NCBI GenBank assembly: GCA_021234155.1
Contig: JAJEKV010000104.1
Location: 556,001 to 620,000, forward strand
Direction: 5' to 3'
DNA from: Isoetes taiwanensis
Taxonomy: Eukaryota > Streptophyta > Lycopodiopsida > Isoetales > Isoetaceae
Length of the DNA stretch: 64,000 nt
Position numbers and translations under genes: made by a program
Notes under the pieces: generated by a model
The model's database searches: none
Seen by the model: only the letters and a program-made list of their open reading frames with translations
What the model was told of the DNA's origin: nothing
Shown: piece by piece, positions 36,371 to 47,140 of the stretch
How the letters are laid out: the number at the start of each line of letters is the position of its first letter
How positions within the stretch are numbered: position 1 is the stretch's first letter

Positions 36371-36696
36371 CTTGCGCCGCGGATTTGACGCGGGAGTGGG
36401 GCCCCCCGAAGTCGCCTTCCCCTTCCTCTCCCCCAAGGCTGCCCAAAATCTGGGCCTCCATGCCCCAAAATCGAAAAAAAAACGGGTCTAAACCCCCGCC
36501 GTGGCCAACGACGCCATCCCAATAAAAATCGAGGGTCTAAAGCTCATTCGAAATACCGATTTTTTCCTCAGACGCGGGGCCACTTGGCAAGCCGGCAAAA
36601 ACCGTGATTTTCCCCCCCATGCATTAATTATGAATAAAGTGCCAACAAATATTGGTAATGAGTATACTAATTGTTCATTCTGTTATAAACTTGCAG

Positions 36697-36954
36697 ATCT
36701 TATATGAAGTAGACTCAAGTCGCGGTCCAAAACCCTTAGCAAGAATCTATGAAGAGGTCGCAGCCATATATGAAGTCAGATGTGATCATGCACGGTAGAG
36801 AATATGGCAAATCAAAGAAGCTCTTCTGCGCCTTTGCATGGATCAGAATGGGCATGCCTTGTGTAGATTGTATGCGAGGGAGCAACCCGGTGAGCCATAT
36901 GTTTGCACTGCTACAGTCATGACTGAAGTGGCTGGCAAGCTTGATTTAGTATGA
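36697..36954 (+). CDS. Coding-looking exon with one internal TAG
   Basis: After the acceptor-like CTTGCAG, 86 codons read continuously to a TGA: ILYEVDSSRGPKPLARIYEE, VAAIYEVRCDHAR, a TAG at 36,796-36,798, then RIWQIKEALLRLCMDQNGHA, LCRLYAREQPGEPYVCTATV and MTEVAGKLDLV. Such a frame is unlikely by chance. The single stop sits in CACGGTAGAGA, a place where one CAG-to-TAG change or error would make it. I recognise no family; the helix RIWQIKEALLRL is amphipathic. Downstream (36,960-37,080) nothing is seen. Confidence 0.45.
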
Positions 36955-37079
36955 AAGTATGCAAGTGAAGCTCAATGGTGCACAAGTCTGGTTTATTAAA
37001 GTGGATAGATAAACAAGGATGGAGAGAAATCTAAGTGGATAGATAAACAAGGATAGATAAAATACATAAGTAATGAAAC

Positions 37080-37585
37080 AAATCTAAGTTGCTAATAATA
37101 TTAACTTAAAAAAGGACACGCCGCTTGGAACCAAACATCGCTATAAACGCCGCTCAACCAAAAAATTACAGACGCCGTCAGATAAAAAAAAAGATTGCTA
37201 ATAATAATAACTTAATTAAAAAAAAAAAGACACGCCGATATAAACCAAAACGCGGGCCAAATGAAAGCATAGGATCGGCTCTAGAATAGGTATAGCTTAA
37301 CCGGCCCAAACTGCATCGACAACAAATTAATTGCCGTGGCGGTCACATTCGTATGGACTCATTATGGAGGTAATAAATTGAATATCTCGAACTCGAAATT
37401 CAAGGTGAGTAGGATATGTTATATTAAGGTGATTTATTTTTTTGAAGGATCTATCTTGTGCCACCACAATATAGATAAAAAACATAAGTAATAAAACAAA
37501 TAGATCTAAGTTGGTAACTTAATAAAAAAAAAGACACGCCAGATACACATTATATCAAGTTATAAACGCCGCTTAACGACTATTA
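37080..37585. repeat. Dispersed A-run plus (G)ACACGCCG modules
   Basis: AACTTAA, then 6-11 A, then G(G)ACACGCC occurs near 37,105, 37,210 and 37,515; related modules lie at 33,100 and 37,848. Each is followed by short GACGCCG or AAACGCCGCTTAACGAC sequence. A-run followed by a fixed CG-rich word in several places is what a small repeat or transposon end would give. Confidence 0.65.
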
Positions 37586-37589
37586 CGTA

Positions 37590-37958
37590 TCGCTCATTCG
37601 TCATTCCCGCTTAAATACGCCCACCTCTTTTTTCTCGCTCGCTTATGCAGATCGAATATTGCAGCCCGATCCATCGGGTGAAAAGATGTTTTAATCATCT
37701 AAGTTCGCCGAAAAGATAAAAATTTGAGTTTGATTTCTACATTTTCTATCACAAAATGTCCGAGGTGGAGGCAAACCCGACAAAATGTCCGGTAACAATC
37801 CTTCTTTTGTATAATAATTATAATTATAATAATAACTTATAATTATAACTTAAAAAAAAGGCACGCCGCTTAACACAAAGACGCCGTTATGGACGCTTGG
37901 CCAACGATTATAACAGACGCCGTTGAACGACGCCCACGACGCCGCTGAACGACGCTCA
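37590..37958 (+). repeat. Duplicated first-exon-like module, copy 2
   Basis: Second copy of 32,783-33,196. ATG at 37,757, but the exon is shortened (MSEVEANPTKCPV frame) because the central 40 bp are missing. The downstream part carries GACGCCGTTGAACGACGCC, matching the palindromic core of the minisatellite at 52,693. Confidence 0.7.
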
Positions 37959-38164
37959 GAACTTTTTACAAAAAAATGGGAGCTTTTCCGCCGCTAGTTT
38001 TTTTTTTGGTTCTAAGCGGCCGAGGAGCATTTTTCGCGGGCATATTTTGGCGCCGATCATCCTTATGGTCCTTTCCAAGCTTCAAGCAAGCATCCAAAGG
38101 TATTTCAATGGATCAATCAACCTATTTTTGAATTAGGCTTGTTGTTTGATAGATTTAGGGCTTC

Positions 38165-38460
38165 TTGTTTTTCTTTTTGTTTTCAATCCATCCCATTTCT
38201 ATCCTCTTCTTTCCATCCTTGTTTTTCTTCAATCCATTTCTCTTAGAGTATGAATCGAATCCTCCTCCTTCTTCTTCCAATCTTCTTCCAATCATTGGTT
38301 TTTTCCTTCTAATCTTCCGTTCTTCCAATCTTCTATTCATTTTCTTCTTCTTCATCACTTTCTCATTCTATTCAATCTTTCTTTCCTATCTCCCCTTTCT
38401 TCTTCTTCTTCTTCTATTTCTTCTTCTTCTTCTTCCTCTTCTATTTTTTTTTCCATGGAA
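38165..38460. repeat. Polypyrimidine tract with (CTT)n
   Basis: About 300 bp of nearly pure C/T on the plus strand, with a (TTC)/(CTT) microsatellite at about 38,398-38,440. The open frames on both strands here (116 aa plus, 67 aa minus) are translations of the simple repeat. Confidence 0.85.
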
Positions 38461-38467
38461 GAAGAGA

Positions 38468-38544
38468 GACGTCGTTGAAAGACGAGGCCCATTCTTCCTC
38501 TATTTTTTATTATAAGAAGGGGACGTCGTTGAAAGACGAGGCCC
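38468..38544. repeat. Two copies of GACGTCGTTGAAAGACGAGG
   Basis: The word plus CCC occurs at 38,468-38,490 and 38,522-38,544, 54 bp apart, separated by pyrimidine- and A/T-rich sequence. The left half is the same as the CGTCGTTGAACGACG core of the 95-bp array, with A replacing C in the right arm. Confidence 0.75.
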
Positions 38545-38574
38545 CTTCTTTTTATGTTCTTCCTTTTTTTTTAT

Positions 38575-38737
38575 TTTTTAGCACGCCAGCCTAACCAAGC
38601 GTGCAACCCTCCTTGCAATTCTAGGCTATCCACGTATCACCTCCACCTCATCAAAAAATGATGTGGCAATAGCTATCACCATTAGATCTTTATTTTGCAA
38701 GATCTAGGGCTATTAAAAATTAAAAAATGCCAAAAAA
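38575..38737 (+). mobile_element. MITE-like element, copy 1 (left of copy B)
   Basis: 163 bp from TTTTTAGCACGCCAGCC to ATGCCAAAAAA. In reverse complement it matches 62,873-63,095 along its length: the ends, CTATCCACGT(A/G)TCACCTCCA, CATCAAAA, ACCATTAGATC..TATTTT. The termini are imperfect inverted repeats. With no coding capacity and a length equal to the other copy (minus its internal duplication), this is a non-autonomous DNA transposon. Its superfamily is not clear. It lies about 230 bp left of the start of copy B. Confidence 0.7.
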
Positions 38738-39345
38738 TATACACGGAGAAGAGAATGGGTGCCGATTTCTGTACCGTTTCTCTCTTTCCCCTCTTAGCTT
38801 TCTTCTTCGGTCCTTCCCTTTCCCTGTAGTTTTTTTTGTTTCCATCCTCTATGTGCGGCAGTGGCCTCCTTGCTTTCGATTCTTCTTTTTCTTTTTCATT
38901 TATGTTTTCGGCATGCAGATATGACGAGCCATTGCTCTTCCCTTTCCCGCAACAACCAGCGCCATAGCCAAGGTTTTGCAGTCGGATACTTCGACCTATT
39001 AGATCTGTCTCTTCGGCATTAGGAAATAGCTCGTGTATCTTGGGCACTCCAGTTCAATCAATTTTTTGTCGGATAAATTATGCAAGGTGGATCATGGCCA
39101 GCGAAGCAGATTGTTTAAGATTGTCTACAATTACTTGTTGTAAATTCAAGGAGCATATGCATTGCCGGGCTTCATTATGTGCCTTCTGACTTCTACCTGC
39201 GGCAGACCTCCTCCCGCCCATTTCGTTTATGCACAGATATTGCATCCATGCTGCAGAAGACCAAACAGGCATGGGCTTTACTCCATGTTGCAAGACGGCA
39301 AAATAGGGATGGGTTGGGTTGTCTAAACAAGCCTTGTCTTTGCAG

Positions 39346-39520
39346 GAATCTGAAATTGAAATCCCATTCCTTGTCCCCAGAAAAGATTGAGATATTTAAG
39401 TCTTTGGAAGGTTGGGCGCAATCCACAAGCTTGCCTTTTCTGAGACCTGTGGAGAAATGCTGGCAACTTCAAGATTATCTTCCAGACCCAACATCTGACG
39501 ATTTTTATCATCTGTTCTAA
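39346..39520 (+). pseudogene. Stearoyl-ACP desaturase exon fragment (copy B)
   Basis: Same fragment as at 392-566, here in an open frame that extends upstream to 39,179, although only the part after the probable AG acceptor (TTGCAG, 39,340-39,345) matches the family. It holds the EKIEIFKSL and PVEKCWQ.QDYLPDP signatures and stops at 39,518-39,520, where the family continues with a long helical domain (an ELRERA-type motif follows). Either the exon was captured by a mobile element, or this is the remnant of a desaturase gene cut by rearrangement. The absence of any downstream desaturase exon in either copy argues against a live gene. Confidence 0.8.
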
Positions 39521-40252
39521 AGATGGACGACGTTGGGGAGCTGCCACCTTGCCTTGCCAGTATGCCCTTTCGCAACAGACTCTTGCTCTCTGGAGCTGTT
39601 GTTCGTATTTATTGTACATCCCCAATGAGGTATTCTCTTAATTCCACATGAAATTTCATGAAATTCAGTAAACATGGACCTGTTTATCTGGCATTGGAAC
39701 TGACGTCTTCGTCCATCTCATGAACCTGCATTACTATAATTTGTGAAAACTAGGTGAAAAACTAAAGTTTCGTTCTTCATTGTTAGTGTTCGGCTTGTAG
39801 AGCAAGAATTGTGGCAAAAAGAGGACAGAGGCATTATTGGAGTGTTACCTGTTAGGGATCTACAACAAAATTCTGAACCTTCTGCATTTCCGGAGACTCC
39901 ATACCCTCCCTAGGGTATTCTTTTATTCTCTTCTAATGATGTAATACTTTTAGATGGTTTCGCTCTAGTGAGAATGGGAATGATGTAACTTGATCTAGAT
40001 GTCTTTTTTCCTTCCTCATAAGTAGTCAATTAGAATTTAGATGTATTCATGCAGCATGGGAATTATCAGGAACAACAATCTTAGGGGAGCATGATGGTAG
40101 CAAAAAATCTGTATGTGATATCAGTTGAACCGTTTACCTGCCGCAGCTGTTGGAGATATGGGTATGGCTACTGTGAAGAAGGGTATGGCATAACTTTCGT
40201 ATGCGTGTGTCGCATCAAGTTCAGATCCTCAGCTTGAAAGGACATGTAGTAA

Positions 40253-40485
40253 TTGGCATCATCTGCAACATCCAGTAATTGCCACTCTCATTACTACTGT
40301 TTCCAGAACAGTCTGGCAAAACAGCAGGCATCTTCAAAGAAGAGATCCTATATGGCCGTATTGAAGAGTTTGACATTGTTGCCATTTCTAACAGTCCAAT
40401 TGGAATGGGAAAATCAAATGGTATTGCTGCAACAACAATTCGCTTGAAGTATGCAAGGCCAGATTGCATGTTGTGCCACTATTGA
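40253..40485 (+). CDS. Coding-looking exon, family unknown
   Basis: One frame (40,279-40,485) reads SGKTAGIFKEEILYGRIEEF, then DIVAISNSPIGMGKSNGIAA and TTIRLKYARPDCMLCHY before a TGA. The same peptide, with small changes, occurs in copy A (to 1,623). Residue spacing is protein-like, but I cannot name a domain. It lies about 900 bp downstream of the desaturase fragment, and is not desaturase sequence. The minus strand is also open here (40,221-40,469), so even the strand is uncertain. Confidence 0.3.
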
Positions 40486-41802
40486 GCTCTTGAAGCAGTT
40501 TGCATTTTGGTTTCTTAGTTGTCTGTACACAAACACTTTTCCTCTTTGCATTTGATTGTGACTGTGCTTGTGATGTGCAGAGAGTTTTACTACATGTTTT
40601 AATTATGTGCTTATTCATTATCAGAGTATAACAACCCTAGTGCACAAAAGGGTTATTTGAGTATTACAAACATGCCATTTTGCCATTTTGTTGTAAAGAT
40701 GTTAAAAACTTTAAAAGTTATTTGTTTTCGCGGCACAATTCAATCGGATTATTTTATAGATCAGCACCGACAATGATTCAACCTGCCAAGAGCATTGAGG
40801 GCTACAATGCCTCTAATAATGATCTAAAGGGATCCGAAGATCTCAAAGGAAGGAACCGAACACATTTGGTAATGTATAAACTTGTTATATATATAAGGTA
40901 GGAGTTTGCATGCAAAGACGCCATGAAGTCGCTAGCAAACCCGGCCGCAATGTCATCGCTAACTTTTGTTTGTGCCAATGCATGTGTACTTTATGAAAAG
41001 TTGATATGGTCCTTGTAATCGCTCAAATGTTAGAACACATAGAACTTAGTCCAATTTTCATGATATATTAGTTGAATGTAGTTGTTTTTCAAATGACTCT
41101 CTTCTGCAGGAACATGAAAGCTAAAACAGGTGATCCTGCATATTATGAAGAGTGGATTCTTTAATCCTTTCAATCTGGACTTCTAGAGCAATAAATACAT
41201 ACAGATAACATTTGGCACCATGTCCAATGATGTATCATTTTTATTGTTTGGGATTTACTGTGGGGCTAATCCTTAAATTTGAGAAGAATTGTAATTTGTG
41301 GCCCAAGCAAAGTTGTCGACAAAAGTGCATACAAATGGTAATCAGATGTTCTTTTGGAAAATCATGGCCTTCATGGCGGAGCCTTATGGCTTAATAGAAT
41401 GCTTAATGTCATTGCACAATGGTGCATCAACATGGGGTCGAAGATGTTTTTTCCCTACCTTAACTAGTATGTCTTGACAGTTACTTTATTTTCTACAGGC
41501 ATGACGGAACATACTTCCAAGTTGGTGTTTGCCATCAGACTTATGCCCATGCACAGGTATATCTTCTACACAGATTCTTTTGCATCAAGTGCTAAAACTA
41601 GACTTTACATATTAATTATCAAATACTAAAAATGTCGCTAATTGCTTGCATAATACTCATATATAATCAGATACATACTTTATTTCAAATAGGCTGCCCC
41701 AGATAATTAAACGTGTTTTTTCCATTGTCATGCATACTTTGCTTGTTTAGTCTTTTTCCCACCACTTGGTTTACCATCTTCAATTTGGGAGTGAGGATAC
41801 AT

Positions 41803-41910
41803 ATATCAACCTTCACAAATTTCTACTTTGTGCGATCCGACATTACCCTCGCAGACGTTATTGAAAAGTTATACAAATGGCGTAGAACTGCCTTTGACTT
41901 GCCTCAGTAG
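41803..41910 (+). CDS. Coding-looking exon, family unknown
   Basis: Within the frame 41,713-41,910, the last 30 codons read FYFVRSDITLADVIEKLYKW and RRTAFDLPQ and end in CAG|TAG, where the in-frame stop could be intronic. Copy A has the segment with frame-breaking changes (about 2,940-3,020). An amphipathic helix (ADVIEKLYKWRR) is plausible. No family assignment. Confidence 0.3.
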   Translation: MSTFTNFYFVRSDITLADVIEKLYKWRRTAFDLPQ

Positions 41911-42561
41911 CTTTGCTCCTCCATTGGGTACTTGTTGTGTTTTCTTTATACCGAAAAAGACTTCGAGGCTTGAACCTTAAGCATTGCTTTCAAAGCAAAT
42001 CGCTTAGTTGAATGGAATTCACCAACCAACCGGGGCTTGCATACCACATTTCACGGAAGTTCCCGCCTTATGTTTCAATATGATATCTATCCATTTCCTC
42101 CTTTGTCCTAGTCTGCTTTTTACTTCAAGCTTTAAATATTTTCATCTATCACCATTCTCGGGGTTGATTTGGGAGTCCGTAACTACATGTATTTTTCTAA
42201 TATGTTTGTCATTTTTTACTTAAACAAATTTGTCGCTGCAGTCTATTGTGGGCTTTGTATGGAGTCTCCAAAGTTTGTGTGTGCCATCCCTCCATCTTAT
42301 TTGCAACCGTGATTTAACATTTTGTTCTCCTTGTTTCTTAGGGTGTTGGTATTGTCCCTGAATGGTCTTTTGGCATGGCGTACTGTTGTAACCGCCTCTG
42401 CCTAAAAAATTCTTGTGCTATAAGAGATTGATTTTCTTTCACTATATGATACTTTAGAGCAAATTGTAGGGAAAATGCTGGTTTATTGGAATAACAAGTG
42501 TTAGTAGCCATAGAATTATTCAAGTAGCTGCCCCTGCTCATGATGATCTTCTTCGCTTTGT

Positions 42562-42843
42562 TTGGGAAATTTGGAGGAATACCGCGACTCCATTGTAGTC
42601 GGGCCGTCTGAAAGCAACTTACTCTTCTTTCAAGACGACAAAGGATATTTCCTAGTTTACTTCAAAGCCAAGTGGAATCCCTTACCTTCAGCTTTAAAAA
42701 CTGAACTCGCTAAGAAATCTCATCATTCCGTTTCTTTAATGGGAATTTTGGTGCCAAGATACATAAAGCAATTCACCATTCTATCTAGACATGGTCCAGT
42801 ACACGCGGGCTCACGTTGGGTAAGATCCTTTATAGAATCTTGA
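42562..42843 (+). CDS. Coding-looking exon, family unknown
   Basis: The best unidentified exon of copy B: about 85 codons with YRDSIVVGPSESNLLFFQDD, then KGYFLVYFKAKWNPLPSALK and LVPRYIKQFTILSRHGPVHA, followed by GGTAAGATC, a possible 5' splice site at about 42,830. Alternating beta-like hydrophobics and basic turns suggest a folded domain. Copy A (about 3,670-3,935) retains the sequence but with several indels and stops. I do not recognise the family. Confidence 0.4.
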   Translation: MGNLEEYRDSIVVGPSESNLLFFQDDKGYFLVYFKAKWNPLPSALKTELAKKSHHSVSLMGILVPRYIKQFTILSRHGPVHAGSRWVRSFIES

Positions 42844-45235
42844 ATGCATACAAGCAAATCCTTTTTGTGACCCATAATATAATATATAATGTTTTCCCTC
42901 TCTTTCTTGCTAGTTCAAATAATCTCTTCAATTCAAGATCGTTTTCAATTGTTTATGTTACTTTAAGCTCATGTTCATGCTTAGTACTAGTGCTTTAAGA
43001 ACTCTAATATGTATTGCAGAGGTTGGATTTCTTGCAGGGGTTATGGATTTCCTTCACGTGCAACCTTTCAACATTAAACTTCAAAATGTCCTTTGAATTG
43101 AAGCACAAGGGAAGTAGTTACAGAAGAATATGGAAGAATAGAACAAGGTCTTGAGTTAACTGTTGACTTTGTTGTCTATTTTCGTGATTTGTTTGGACAA
43201 AGGAGATGAGTTTAACGTTGTTTTTATAATCCAGGTTTTGGTGCTCTAGGCTTTGAGGCTCTCTAAAGCATCTGTTTATATTATCTGGGGAATCCGAAAT
43301 CAAGCCATACAACCAAACAGGAACAATCACCCTGGCACTCAATCAGATAAGTAATGTCAATGCGTAGCTTTAGATTCATTTCACTTGCCTGCCTTGTAGA
43401 TTTGGAAAGCACCCATGCTAACAAGACAGATTGGCTCTTATTAAATTTAATTGCGTTTGATAAAGCACCAATGCGAACAACCCAGGGAGATTAGCAGATG
43501 TGGTTTATCTAGCCATGTGAGATTTTCGTCAAGGCTTGACATTGAAGAGCATTGTCAAATGTCATATTCTCTATTGTCTCAATGTTATATTCTCTAATGT
43601 CTCAGTATGCAATTATATCCATGTATTGCTTTCCACTTATGGACGTATTCTCAAATGTTTGTTTAACAAAATGAAATAATTAGTTATAGAATTGGTATTT
43701 TATATCCATTGGCATTTTATATAATTGTTGGTTATCCAATGTTGTTTTGTGATATTCATTTACTTACTGGTAACATTTTGCAATGAATCTCCAAGTCATT
43801 TATGAACTTTTTTTGCACATGGTGAAATGTGGTTTCCAAGTTTATTTTAGCTTCCATGTATTTTAACATTTTTATGTGAGTCTTAATGGGAGAATTATTC
43901 GCTAATTTAATTAAATGTTCATTCTTTTTCTTAGCTCCCATGTGCTTTTAGATCCTAATTTAATTTTACAAAGTAGTTTTGTTTTCAATGTCATAGTGTT
44001 TTTTTTCTTCTTGGGATAGTGTGTCTCTTCTTCTTTTCAATGTGATAGTGGGCTTATCTACTTCTTTCGTAGAACCAACATTCCATTGCCCCAAGCATCC
44101 TATGGCTAGTTTAGACTTTTTAGCAATCCTAGGACATAATCATTTGTCGCCATGTTGAATGACAAGTAGGAAACCTTATCCTTTCCAACAATGCCCTAAA
44201 GGTTTTCAATGGCAAAATCTTTTCCTTGTTCTGTGCAGTGTGATTTTTGCCAAAGAATCTTATAGATTCATATGTTCAAGCGAGTTTAGAGACCGATTTC
44301 GTAGATCTTTAACATATCTTCTATTAATTTTTCCCTTACATTGCAGCCGCCTCTGAATCCTTGCTCTATAGAACCCTAGATTTATTTGGCTAGACCTATG
44401 CCATGAGATATTCAGTTGATTGAAGAAAATGCGAGGATGGGATCCTTGTCTTCGGTAAAAAATTCTGGTACAAGTATTTTCTTTGCAACACGATGCTGTG
44501 CAAGTCTAAAATTTTGGCAAAGTGTGTTTTCTTTTCTCATTTGACTATCTCGATCTCCGCTTTTTATCTTCAACGATTTCCATCTCATCTTGCTAAAATT
44601 TGGGGCTATCTACAAGTATTCCTTTTTAGCAAAACATTGTGCTAATTTGTTTGTAGAGCTGGATAATGGTGCGGAAATAGTTAGTAGGCTAGTATGGGCT
44701 ATGATCTTGTTCTTTAATCATCTCAGTGCTGGTGGTGCAGAAATTCTCTGAGACATGTCATGACAGTACCAATATTTTGGTTCTTCCTTTTTCTCAGATT
44801 CTTATTGGGTTACACAATGCATAAAATTGCTAAGGACCATTTGCATTATCTTATCGAAGTTGCATATCACTATAGATTGATGCGCTCCATTTTAGGGCTC
44901 TATTTGGTTGCATTCTATATTGTAGGTGGAGATCAAATTATTAAATCTACTTTGGATTCCGTGAGTCGAAGTTAGCAAAACGAAATTCCACAAAGACCGT
45001 ATGCATTGGTTTTTCCTATAGTGCAAAGATACATCCCATCTTCTTGAGGTATAATTATTTGCCTCGCCGTTACAGATATGCAATTTGTAATGAAAAGACA
45101 TTACGTAGGCTTGCCAAACTTAGGCCATCAACACTAGCACCCGAGGAGCATTGATGATAATCAGTTTAATATGACTTGTAACATTTCGCCTTTCTCGCCT
45201 TCACCGCAAGTAGAAGTGGTTCTTATTTTTATTGT

Positions 45236-45404
45236 TGCAGCTGGTTTGTGGACCAACATGGGGAGGAGCCCTGCTTATTATAGAAAGATTATCGAGGAGA
45301 TCAATTTGCCACTTGATACCACCGAAAACCGTGGTACCATCTTATACTTCATCACGCCGAATCGAAAGGCATACAAACATTTCACCCAAAAACTCGAAGC
45401 CTAA
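45236..45404 (+). CDS. Coding-looking exon, family unknown
   Basis: After GTTGCAG, a frame reads LWTNMGRSPAYYRKIIEEIN, then LPLDTTENRGTILYFITPNR and KAYKHFTQKLEA before a TAA (45,402-45,404). Copy A (about 6,330-6,495) has the same stretch with a GGAGGA duplication and frameshifts. Between 42,843 and 45,236 I see only A/T-rich intron-like DNA. Function unknown. Confidence 0.35.
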
Positions 45405-46588
45405 AAGATGTGGCAAGGCGCCTATCATTTGCTGAAATTGCAAGATGTGCCTCTCGCCGTGACGCACTTTGCATGTATCTATTGATTTTATCAACCCCGC
45501 ACGTAAGTTTAGGACTCGCTTACGCTTTTCGCTTTCAAAGGCTTGAGGCATGTCAAGGAAGTGCTTTTCAAAGAATATGATATGTTGGAGTGAGACTCAT
45601 TGATTCATTTTCTTGTACAAGTTTGCCAGCCATGCTAATAATGCATTTGCGCATCCTCTTTTCTCATAACCTTCCAACCCAATTGCAGCTTACGAGTTAC
45701 AAAGTACGAATTATGTTTCCATATCCTATTTGTAATCAGCAACTTCCTGAAATCAATGGCTCCTTTTGTATCTTTCTTAAGGTGGTTCAAAAAAAAAAAA
45801 CTCATTTACGACGAGGAAAAGACTAAATTCATGTCCTTTCAAGTAAAAGATGATGTAAAAAATGTGGAACTGCAAAATTCTGCACCCAAAGAATACGGCC
45901 GAATACTTGTTTGTGAGAAGTCTTTCTGGACTCATTTAGTTGAGTAGCTTTACATGATACCCCTCGTGAGTTATCTCCTTTGGCCGCTCTCTAAGGTGAT
46001 TGTATCCACCCTTCAGTATTGTGTAACTATGGGAGCAACCTCTAGGTTTAGAAAGGTTCTCTAACGAAGGTTACAACATATTCCAAACAATACTTTCACG
46101 CAAATGCATTAGAATCAGTTTGTCTATTTTCTGCTTAGGTTTCTTCTTTCATAGAATTATGTTTAGTTTTTGTACTATACTGGTCATCACTATATTACTC
46201 TTTTACTCCAGATAAACTATGTGAACATACGAACTTATTTGCATTGTTACTTCAAGATCTTGGAGTGCCTATACCAAGCATGAACCTTCGTCCATCTTAG
46301 CTAGAGTATGCACTTAGATTATTTTCGCAATCTAAACCTTCAAAGTGTCAACGCGGAAAGTCCTACTGCACTCTAAAAAAATAACCTTTCGTATAACACT
46401 CCATGGCACCACACCTTCAATTGCAAAACATAATAATGGTGATAATCTTAATACAACTATATGTGGTCCCCTATTTGTTAGCAGACGTCGGACAAGCACA
46501 AACATATAATACTCATCCAATCCTCATACTCGTCCAATCCTGACCCTTGATGGAAGCAATATTCCATGGAATATTCCAAATCCATAAA

Positions 46589-46765
46589 CTAGGGCCGTTC
46601 ATCCAAAAATAAGATGGGGTCAAACCCCATTTTCCACGTCACCCAAAGGACATGTACATACTGAGTACTCAACAACAAACGTACATACACTACATGTTCA
46701 ATAGCACCAGCTCGAATGAGCAACCTGTGCCCTTCAATGGCAACAAACTTGAACATGCTCCCCAT
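46589..46765 (-). CDS. Hypothetical small ORF or exon, minus strand (copy B)
   Basis: Equivalent of 7,678-7,893: a 58-codon frame from the internal MGSMFKF methionine to a TAG. Differences from copy A are few substitutions and keep the frame, which mildly favours past coding function. The 5' part seen in copy A is interrupted here. No recognisable domain. Confidence 0.28.
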   Translation of the reverse strand: MGSMFKFVAIEGHRLLIRAGAIEHVVYVRLLLSTQYVHVLWVTWKMGFDPILFLDERP

Positions 46766-47050
46766 TGTGCACAGTTAAAAGGAACATTCCTCTTCAACAC
46801 TAAAGGTGGCTGCCACATCATTCTGTTACCAGCAAGCAACAAGAGAAGATGAAGACAACATCCGGCATGAAGCCCTTACTGGACAGATCCGGCATGCCTC
46901 CACGGACATCTAAAAGAACATAAAAAGGAAAGAAGAAGGATATAACACTGCAAGAAACCCATCAAGTAAGAAAAAGGAAAAAAAGCACAACTTCAAGAGG
47001 TCGGATATGGCAGTGACTCCGACGGCGTCAAAGAAGGCAGGATGTCCACC

Positions 47051-47140
47051 GCCATAACCATCTCCAGTGTCCACGCGACTTCTCCTTCCCAGATCGCCAT
47101 AACCATCTCCAGTGTCCGCGCGACTTCTCCTTCTCCAGTG
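47051..47140. repeat. Two-copy minisatellite of about 45 bp (copy B)
   Basis: Two units beginning GCCATAACCATCTCC, each continuing through an ACTTCTCCTTC stretch. Same arrangement as 8,153-8,244. Confidence 0.75.

Noticed and set aside
38682-39047. 121-codon minus-strand frame with lysine-rich centre
   Set aside because: It overlaps a MITE and a pyrimidine-rich tract; the charged part is the translation of that tract.
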